Assembly (NCBI RefSeq): GCF_000712075.1
Contig: NZ_JONW01000009.1
Span: forward strand, 310,001-374,000
Length of the DNA stretch: 64,000 nt
DNA from: Caulobacter sp. UNC358MFTsu5.1
GTDB lineage: Bacteria; Pseudomonadota; Alphaproteobacteria; Caulobacterales; Caulobacteraceae
Reading direction: 5' to 3'
Of this stretch, positions 58,001-64,000 are shown piece after piece (positions within the stretch are counted from its first letter, which is position 1; every line of letters begins with the position of its first letter). The notes under the pieces were generated by a model, which was given only the letters and a program-made list of their open reading frames with translations, had not been told where the DNA came from and did not search any database. Made by a program: the position numbers and the translations under genes.

Positions 58001-61000
58001 CGTCCGACGTGGTCATTTCCGGATTGGTCGCCGGCGAGGGGCTCACGGTCACCCAGTCGTCGGGCGCGACCTACGCCTCGAAGGACGCCGGCTCGCGGGC
58101 GGTGACCGCCAACATCTCGGCCTCGGACTTCCAGGCCCAGCCGGGCACGCTGCTGTCCAACTACCAGCTGCCGGCCACGGTCACCGGGATGGGGCTGATC
58201 AACCCGGCGCCGCTGGACATCGAGATCGTCGGGAACCCCACCAAGCCCTACGACGGCAATTCCAGCGCTGGCCTGGGCCCCTCGAACTTCCAGGTCGAAG
58301 GCTTCGTGCCCGGCGAAGGCGCGACGGTCACCCAGACCAGCGGGCAGTACAGCTCGGCCGACGCCGGCGTCTGGACGGTGTCGACCACCCTCGACGCCAG
58401 CGACTTCGCCCCCGACGCCGGGACGCTGATGTCCAACTACGTGATCCCCTCCCCTGTGACGGGGTTCGGCACCATCACGCGCATCGACGTGGACCCGGGC
58501 ATCCTGAACGCGGCGATCACCGGCAATCCGACCAAGACCTATGACGGCACGGTCCTCGCGACCCTCAGCCCCAGCGACTACACGATCACCGGCTTCATCC
58601 CGGGCGAGAGCGCGACGATCACCAAGACGACGGGAAGCTACGCCGACAAGAATGCCGGGCAGAAGCCCGTCTACGTCTCGCTGGCGCCGACGGACTTCGT
58701 GGCCGGCCCCGGCACCAATCTCGACAACTACAACCTGCCCACCGAAGCGACGGGGATCGGCACGATCCTGCGGGCCCAGCTCACGGCAGCGATCATCGGC
58801 AACCCCACAAGGGTCTACAACGGCTCGACCAACGCTTTCCCGCTGTCATCCAACTACCAGGTCAACGGCCTCATCGGCTCGGAAACAATCAGCATCAGCG
58901 CCTCGTCGGTGGTCGCCAACTACGACAGCAAGAACGTCGGCGCCCGGACCCTCACCACGCCGCTCGCGCCCAGCAACTTCGTCTATGCGAACGGGGCGCT
59001 GAGCACGAACTACATCCTGCCCGTCCAGGCGATCGGGCCGGGCACGATCACGCCCGCCCCCCTGGTGGTGCTCAGCACCCGGGCGCTCAACAAGGTCTAC
59101 GACACCACCACGGCCGCCCCGCTGGACGTCAGCGTCGCCAGCCTGTCGGGCCTGATCGCCGGCGATACGGTCACGCTCAGCACCAGCGGCGCGGTCGGAA
59201 CCTTCGCCACGCGAAACGTCGGCAACGGGATCGCGGTCACGGTCGTCGGCATGACCCTGGGCGGTCCCGACCTGGCCAACTACCAACTGTTCCAGCCCGC
59301 GGGCCTGACCGCCAACATCACGCCCGCGCCCCTCGTGGTGACGAACGTCACCGCGTTCGACAAGACCTATGACGCGACCACCGCCGCCACACTGGACATC
59401 TCTGCGGCGACGCTGCAGGGCGTGCTCGGTTCGGACTCCGTCACGCTCGGCGCGTCCGGCGTGGCCGGCGCCTTCCGCCAATCCAACGTGGGAACCGATC
59501 TGGCCGTCAACGTCAGCGGCTTCGCCATCAGCGGCGCCGACGCCGGGAACTACAGCCTCAACCAGCCGTCGGGCCTGCTGGCCGACATCAACCGCGCCAT
59601 CCTGACCGGTTCCATCATCGGCAACCCGACCAAGACCTACAACGGCTCGACCCAGGCGACCCTGACCGCGGCGAACTACAGCCTGACCGGCTTCGTCGCC
59701 GGCGAAGGCGGCTCGATCGTCCAGGCCTCGAACGGGCGCTATAACGTGGCCGACGCGGGCTCCCGCACGGTGCTGGCCGACGTGGTGGTGTCGGACTTCA
59801 CGGTCAACGCCGGCACAAGCCTGGCCAACTACCAACTGCCGACGACGATCTCGGGACCGGGCACGATCAACCGGGCCACCCTGCTGGCCTCGATCATCGG
59901 CAACCCGACCAAGGTCTATGACGACACCACCGTCGCCACCCTGACCTCGGCCAACTACAGCCTCAGCGGCTTCGTCGCCGGCCAGGGCGCCACCGTCGGC
60001 CAGACCGTGGGGACCTACGACAGCGACAATGTCGGCGCCCGCATCGTGACCGCCGGCCTCAGCGCCCCCAACTTCACCGGGGTGGGCGCCACTAACCTCG
60101 CCAACTACAACCTGCCGACCACCGCCAGCGGCGCGGGCACGATCACCCCGGCCAGCGTCCAGGTGATCAACGTCACCGCCCAGGACAAGGTCTATGACGG
60201 CAACACCAGCGCCATCCTGAACAGCGGCGCGGCCGCCCTTTCCGGAGTGCTGGGCGCCGACGTGGTGACCGTGGTCTCCGGCGCGGCCAGCGGGACCTTC
60301 GCCAGCAAGAACGTCGGGGTGAACATCCCCGTCACCGCGACCGGCTACGCGATCGGCGGAACCGATGCGGGCAACTACACCGTGGTCCAGCCCACGGGCC
60401 TGTTCGCCGACATCACCGAGGCGACCCTGATCCTGGCCTCGGTGACCAAGGTCTACGACTCCACCCTGGCGATCCCGACGACCAACGGCGCCTACGGTCT
60501 TTCCGGCGTGATCGGCGGCGACACCGTGGCCGTCAACGCCGCCGGGCTGTCTGGCGCCTACGCCGACAAGAACGTCGCCACCGGCATCGGCGTCACCCTG
60601 TCGGGGGTCGGCCTGACCGGCGCGGACGCGGCCAACTACACGATCGCGGCGACCACCACCAACGCGCCCATCGGGATCATCACCCCGGCCTCGTTGCAGG
60701 TGATCGGGGTGCTGGCCAACGACAAGGTCTACGACCAGACCGCCACCGCGATCCTGAACAACGCCGGCGCGGGCCTGAGCGGCGTGCTGGGCACAGACGA
60801 CGTCACCTTGCAGACGGGCGGCTCCAGCGCCCTGTTCTACAACGCCGGCCTCACCGCGCCGGACGCCAACGCCGGCGTCGGCAAGCCCGTCGTGGCCAAC
60901 GGCTACATCGTCACGGGGATCGACGCCGGCAACTACACCGTCACCCAACCCCAGGGCCTGACCGCGACCATCACACCCGCGCCGATCAGCCTCCTGGCCG

Positions 61001-64000
61001 TGACCAAGATCTATGACGGCTCGACCGCCCTGCCGACCGCCAGCTCGGGCTACGCCTTCAGCGGCGTCTATGCCGGCGACACGGTCACGGCCAACACCTC
61101 GGGCCTCTCGGGCGCCTATGCCGACAAGAACGTCGCCGGGAGCCTGAGCGGCGGGACCGTGATCGGCGGGATCAATGTCACGCTCAGCGGCCTGAGCCTG
61201 TCGGGAAGCAGCGCCGGCAACTATTCGATCTCGCCGACCGTGACCGCCCAGCCGATCGGGATCATCACGCCCAAGGCGCTGAGCGCCAGCATCATCGGCG
61301 ATCCGACCCGCGTCTACGACACGACGACCGCCGCGACGCTCGCCTCGACCGACTACGACCTGGTGGGCGTGGTGGCCGGCGAGACGATCACGGTCACCGA
61401 AACGGCCGGCGTCTACGACAGCAAGAACGCCGGGACCCGCACGGTGACCGCGACGCTGGACGGCCTGGACTTCACGGCCGGCGGCGCCACGTCGCTGGCG
61501 AACTACACCCTGCCCACCAGCGCGTCCGGAACCGGCCACATCACCCCCGCCCCGGCCTCGGTGGCCGGCGCGGCCGCCAACGACAAGGTCTATGACGGCA
61601 CGGTCGCGGCGACGCTGGACAACAGCGGAACCAGCCTGGTCGGCCGCCTGGGTTCCGACGACCTGACCCTGACCCTCGCCACGACGGGCGTCTTCGGCGA
61701 CCCCAATGTCGGGATCGGCAAGACCGTCACCACCACCGGCTATGGCCTGACCGGCGTCGACGCCGGCAACTACACCCTCACCCAGCCCAACTACCTGACC
61801 GCCGACATCACCCAGGCTCTGCTGAACCTGATCAAGGTCAGCCGCGTCTACACGGCCGGGACCGAGCTGCCGACGGCGTCCTCGGCCTATACGCTGTCGG
61901 GGATCGTCGGGACCGACGACGTGATCGTCGACACCTCGGGCCTGTCGGGAAACTACGCGGCCAAGAACGTCGGAACCGGGATCAACGTCACCCTGTCAGG
62001 CCTGGCGCTGGGCGGCGCGGCCCAGGGCAACTACAGCATCGCCCCCACCCTGACCAACGCCCCGATCGGCGAGATCACCCCGGCGACCGTGACCCTCGCG
62101 GGTATGCTGGCCAACACCAAGACCTATGACGGAACGACCGCCCTCACGCTGAACAACGCCGGCACGACGGTGGTCGGCACGCTGGGCGTCGACGACCTGG
62201 ACGTCGACAGCGCCGCCTCGTCGGCCAGCTTCCCGTCGGCCAACGCCGGGACCTACCTGGTCAACGCCAGCGGTTACCTCCTGACCGGCGTCGACGCCGG
62301 GAACTACATCCTGACCCAGCCGACCGGCATCTCGGCGACGATCGATCCCAAGGCGCTGGCGGCGGCGATCATCGGCGATCCGACCAAGACCTATGACGCG
62401 ACCACCGCCGCCAGCCTGGCGGCCGGAAACTACGATCTGGTGGGTTTCATCGCCGGCGAAGGCGCCACCGTCTCCCAGACCGTCGGCGCTTACGCCTCGG
62501 CCGACGCGGGCGCGCGCCTGGTCACCGCCACCCTCGCCGCCGGCGACTTCACGGCCAACGGCGGCACCCTGCTGGCGAACTACGTCCTGCCGACCACCGC
62601 CACGGGCCTGGGCCACATCAGCCAGGCCAGCCTGACGGCCGCTATCATCGGCAACCCCACCAAGACCTATGATGGGAACACCGCCGCCACCCTGGCCTCG
62701 ACCAACTACCAGCTGACCGGCTTCGTCGCCGGCCAGGGCGCCAGCGTCGGCCAGACGGTGGGGACCTACAGCGCCGCCAACGCGGGCGCCCGCACGGTCA
62801 CCGCGGGCCTGTCGACAGGCGACTTCACCGCCAACGGCGGCACGAACCTGGCCAACTATGTCCTGCCCACCACCGCCAGCGGCGCGGGGACCATCGGTCA
62901 GGCGACCTTGACGGCGTCCATCGTGGGCGATCCGACCAAGACCTATGACGCGACCAACGCCGCCAGCCTGGCGGCCGGCAACTACGACCTGGTCGGCTTC
63001 ATCGCCGGCGAAGGCGCCAGCGTCACCCAGACCGTCGGCGCTTACGCCTCGGCCGACGCGGGCCTCCGCAACGTCAACGCGACGCTGGGCTCCAGCGACT
63101 TCACCGCCAACGGCGGGACCCTGCTCGCGAACTACGTCCTGCCGACGACAGCCACAGGGGTGGGCCACATCAGCCAGGCCAGCCTGACCGCCGCCATCAT
63201 CGGCAATCCCACCAAGACCTATGACGGGACCACCGCCGCCACCCTGACCTCGACCAACTACCAGGTGACAGGCTTCGTCGCCGGCCAGGGCGCCAGCGTC
63301 GGCCAGACGATCGGGACCTACAGCGCCGCCAACGCGGGCGCCCGCACGGTCACGGCCGGCCTTTCGACGGGCGACTTCACCGCCAACGGCGGCACGAACC
63401 TGGCCAACTACGTCCTGCCGGTCAGCGCGGCGGGTTCGGGGACGATCGACCCCAAGGCCCTCACGGCGTTCGTGACCGGCATCCCCACCAAGACCTACGA
63501 CGCCACCACCGACATCACCCTGGCCCCGGCCAACTACCGCCTGGCCGGCTTCGTCTCCGGCGAGGGCGCCAGCGTCGGCGAGACGGCGGGCCAGTTCGGC
63601 TCGCCCAACGCCGGCGCGCGCCTGATCACCGCCGCCCTCGACCCGACGGACTTCACGGCCGACAGCGGGACCCTGCTGGCCAACTACGTCCTGCCGACCA
63701 CCGCCACCGGCGCGGGCCTGATCCTCAAGAAGCAGCTGGAAGCGGTGATCCTGAGCGATCCCACCAAGACCTATGACGGAACCCAGAGCGCGGTGTTGAC
63801 CACCTATCTGCTGACCGGCTTCGTCTCGGGCCAGGGCGCCATCGTCACCCAGCCGACAGGAACCTACGACAGCGCCAACGCCGGCGTCCGCTTGGTGTCC
63901 GCCCAACTGGGCAGCCCGAACTTCCAGGCCAACAGCGGCACCTCCCTGGGCAACTATATCCTGCCGGCCCGGGCCGAGGGCGTCGGGCATATCACGCCCA
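55084..64000 (+). CDS. Giant TPS-type (filamentous haemagglutinin-like) exoprotein with YDG repeats, partial
   Basis: Open from 55084 to the right edge (2972 codons seen, no stop, so the true C-terminus is outside). The N-terminal region (MTSSLRTAFLRSS) precedes a signal peptide RRLAITLFGAALATTAAPA ending ALAQ near residue 55. The haemagglutination/TPS domain follows, with GVIDWSSFSISSPSQVNILN, GGLTATGSVFLMNPHGVIVG (an NPxG motif) and GGNFVATTKE. From about residue 600 come at least 26 YDG/MBG-like modules of about 90 residues, each opening K(T/V)YDGTT and closing with GNY or NYVLP. ATG at 55084 is adopted; the ribosome site is weak and ATG at 55123 is possible. Such proteins are secreted by a TpsB partner, not seen here, and act as adhesins. 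Confidence 0.85.
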   Translation, partial: MTSSLRTAFLRSSMLAWVGGVDRRKSPEPGATVRRLAITLFGAALATTAAPALAQAPAGLPTGGAFVRGEGQIGQTAPDVMTITQSSQRGVIDWSSFSISSPSQVNILNGQGATLNRVLGGEVSRIDGGLTATGSVFLMNPHGVIVGAGGRVLAGGNFVATTKETSLDDFMAGGPLAFTGGSQASVVNEGSIVSRGGDVVMIASAVANRGTIEAPNGRVSLVAADEVLLATTDRSDGGLYVATASGGGDVTQEGRIQAAAATLQAAHGNIYALAGNRDGLIQATGTERINGQLWLTAPQGAITVGGALSAVNADGTGGKVVANGREVTLASSARVSAAGATGGEVLVGTSAFGGADLAQTTTIASGATILAGGPSGGGRVETSGKTVSIGAARIDAGRGGTWLLDPDDLTIDAPAAATITGTLDGGSDVTQATTAGGTGGSGDITVQAPVVWTGGGNLTLNAYRDLNINAQIDGGGEFTFSAGRNATISAPVAGAVVSTGLPLYFGVSGTLTIASGGSVSGSSGVGLAASTFVNQAGAGALTSGTDWYIVTPDPGSVTLGGLVPDFYQYDIITSGSPAAAGNGVLYTAAPTVSVTLGTVTKSYDGTTTATLDDGNTTVTGLNAADDWSLDGVYSTKNAGTGLTVTTSNFQITEGGIPVYGYAFAAPVPTSTTGEITPAVLTASIIGTPTKTYNATTSATLTASNYQLTGVAAGETITISGLTSEDYDSANAGARTITATLTTPDFVAGSGVDLNNYVLPTSATGAGLINPATLTISGLTANNKVYDGNAVATVNTAGASLFGVIGGDSVTVDGSGATSFFPSKNVGTNLAVTVTGVTLSGASAGNYVVTQPSGLVADITRATLTISSVTINDKVYDGTAAATADTSSAVLTGKIAGDDVTITASGLFFASKDVAQNIPIFATGGVISGADSGNYRTVVAGSVTGDITPRPVTITVTGTPTKIYDGTTAARLSPSDVVISGLVAGEGLTVTQSSGATYASKDAGSRAVTANISASDFQAQPGTLLSNYQLPATVTGMGLINPAPLDIEIVGNPTKPYDGNSSAGLGPSNFQVEGFVPGEGATVTQTSGQYSSADAGVWTVSTTLDASDFAPDAGTLMSNYVIPSPVTGFGTITRIDVDPGILNAAITGNPTKTYDGTVLATLSPSDYTITGFIPGESATITKTTGSYADKNAGQKPVYVSLAPTDFVAGPGTNLDNYNLPTEATGIGTILRAQLTAAIIGNPTRVYNGSTNAFPLSSNYQVNGLIGSETISISASSVVANYDSKNVGARTLTTPLAPSNFVYANGALSTNYILPVQAIGPGTITPAPLVVLSTRALNKVYDTTTAAPLDVSVASLSGLIAGDTVTLSTSGAVGTFATRNVGNGIAVTVVGMTLGGPDLANYQLFQPAGLTANITPAPLVVTNVTAFDKTYDATTAATLDISAATLQGVLGSDSVTLGASGVAGAFRQSNVGTDLAVNVSGFAISGADAGNYSLNQPSGLLADINRAILTGSIIGNPTKTYNGSTQATLTAANYSLTGFVAGEGGSIVQASNGRYNVADAGSRTVLADVVVSDFTVNAGTSLANYQLPTTISGPGTINRATLLASIIGNPTKVYDDTTVATLTSANYSLSGFVAGQGATVGQTVGTYDSDNVGARIVTAGLSAPNFTGVGATNLANYNLPTTASGAGTITPASVQVINVTAQDKVYDGNTSAILNSGAAALSGVLGADVVTVVSGAASGTFASKNVGVNIPVTATGYAIGGTDAGNYTVVQPTGLFADITEATLILASVTKVYDSTLAIPTTNGAYGLSGVIGGDTVAVNAAGLSGAYADKNVATGIGVTLSGVGLTGADAANYTIAATTTNAPIGIITPASLQVIGVLANDKVYDQTATAILNNAGAGLSGVLGTDDVTLQTGGSSALFYNAGLTAPDANAGVGKPVVANGYIVTGIDAGNYTVTQPQGLTATITPAPISLLAVTKIYDGSTALPTASSGYAFSGVYAGDTVTANTSGLSGAYADKNVAGSLSGGTVIGGINVTLSGLSLSGSSAGNYSISPTVTAQPIGIITPKALSASIIGDPTRVYDTTTAATLASTDYDLVGVVAGETITVTETAGVYDSKNAGTRTVTATLDGLDFTAGGATSLANYTLPTSASGTGHITPAPASVAGAAANDKVYDGTVAATLDNSGTSLVGRLGSDDLTLTLATTGVFGDPNVGIGKTVTTTGYGLTGVDAGNYTLTQPNYLTADITQALLNLIKVSRVYTAGTELPTASSAYTLSGIVGTDDVIVDTSGLSGNYAAKNVGTGINVTLSGLALGGAAQGNYSIAPTLTNAPIGEITPATVTLAGMLANTKTYDGTTALTLNNAGTTVVGTLGVDDLDVDSAASSASFPSANAGTYLVNASGYLLTGVDAGNYILTQPTGISATIDPKALAAAIIGDPTKTYDATTAASLAAGNYDLVGFIAGEGATVSQTVGAYASADAGARLVTATLAAGDFTANGGTLLANYVLPTTATGLGHISQASLTAAIIGNPTKTYDGNTAATLASTNYQLTGFVAGQGASVGQTVGTYSAANAGARTVTAGLSTGDFTANGGTNLANYVLPTTASGAGTIGQATLTASIVGDPTKTYDATNAASLAAGNYDLVGFIAGEGASVTQTVGAYASADAGLRNVNATLGSSDFTANGGTLLANYVLPTTATGVGHISQASLTAAIIGNPTKTYDGTTAATLTSTNYQVTGFVAGQGASVGQTIGTYSAANAGARTVTAGLSTGDFTANGGTNLANYVLPVSAAGSGTIDPKALTAFVTGIPTKTYDATTDITLAPANYRLAGFVSGEGASVGETAGQFGSPNAGARLITAALDPTDFTADSGTLLANYVLPTTATGAGLILKKQLEAVILSDPTKTYDGTQSAVLTTYLLTGFVSGQGAIVTQPTGTYDSANAGVRLVSAQLGSPNFQANSGTSLGNYILPARAEGVGHITP
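56881..64000 (+). repeat. YDG-module repeat array (26 or more units)
   Basis: Modules of about 260-300 bases start near 56884, 57148, 57430, 57700, 57962, 58240, 58531, 58808, 59092, 59362, 59632, 59911, 60187, 60448, 60724, 61005, 61309, 61585, 61843, 62119, 62383, 62662, 62935, 63214, 63490 and 63763. The opening codons encode KxYDG or a close variant. At least three module subtypes alternate. Confidence 0.88.
62377..63480 (+). repeat. 552-bp tandem duplication of a two-module unit
   Basis: Positions 62377-62928 and 62929-63480 align at a constant 552-base offset (184 codons), e.g. GATCCGACCAAGACCTATG at 62377 and 62929, and ACCTATGA at 62665 and 63217. Identity is much higher than between other modules, with long identical tracts, indicating a recent duplication. 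Confidence 0.85.

Noticed and set aside
58846..63990. Minus-strand open frames of about 900 and 660 codons
   Set aside because: Antisense shadows of the YDG repeats: their internal periodicity mirrors the plus-strand modules, and no recognisable fold or start site exists.
1..64000. tRNA, rRNA or known riboswitch
   Set aside because: I looked for cloverleaf ends, rRNA cores and common riboswitch motifs by eye in the intergenic gaps and saw none; a covariance-model search would be decisive.

Overview
The window is GC-rich, densely packed bacterial DNA with strong third-position GC bias. TonB-dependent receptors, sphingomonad/pseudomonad-type 4,5-cleavage genes, LysR/GntR regulators, a giant glycine-rich autotransporter and a YDG-repeat exoprotein together suggest an alphaproteobacterium, probably Caulobacterales (Caulobacter/Phenylobacterium-like). 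That placement is inference: no rRNA, tRNA or other phylogenetic marker lies in the window.

Region 1 (1-10377, all minus strand) reads as one long catabolic operon. In transcription order it encodes a ketoglutarate-semialdehyde-type aldehyde dehydrogenase, a 4,5-dihydroxyphthalate decarboxylase-like protein, a LigJ-type hydratase, an amidohydrolase, an MFS permease, a LigB-type extradiol dioxygenase, an HpcH/HpaI aldolase, a ThDP-dependent decarboxylase and a second decarboxylase-like protein cut by the window edge. This looks like a ring-cleavage pathway distinct from the gallate pathway further right. Two hairpin-rich intergenic elements punctuate it.

Region 2 (10378-20766) holds a divergent LysR-type regulator with two N-terminal helix-turn-helix domains, an exported lactonase-type beta-propeller, a TonB receptor, a TolB-like propeller, an MFS exporter and a second ThDP enzyme.

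Region 3 (20779-29415) is a nearly complete gallate/protocatechuate 4,5-cleavage set: a fused LigB-LigA gallate dioxygenase, a TonB receptor, CHA aldolase (LigK), 4-oxalomesaconate tautomerase (GalD), a 6PGDH-like dehydrogenase, a second LysR regulator and 4-oxalomesaconate hydratase (LigJ). These convert gallate to pyruvate and oxaloacetate. A bipartite GTTATA-N14-GTTATA motif precedes the dioxygenase and ligJ, a close variant lies between the TonB receptor and ligK, and a looser one precedes region 1, so one LysR regulon may join the two pathways.

Region 4 (29416-39982) is a separate hydroxy-acid locus: AtuA/DUF1446, DUF4387, class II aldolase and 2-hydroxyacid dehydrogenase on the plus strand; TonB receptor, glycerate kinase and tartrate-dehydrogenase-like enzyme on the minus strand; then a GntR regulator and a CitMHS transporter. 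TTGGATGCAA-like boxes before both operons suggest control by the GntR protein.

Region 5 (40007-64000) is a surface-adhesin region. A 4506-residue autotransporter with about 55 glycine-rich repeats is transcribed leftward. A regulator built from two winged-helix modules is divergent from it. A two-partner-secretion-type exoprotein with at least 26 YDG modules then runs off the right edge; it has no stop codon in the window.
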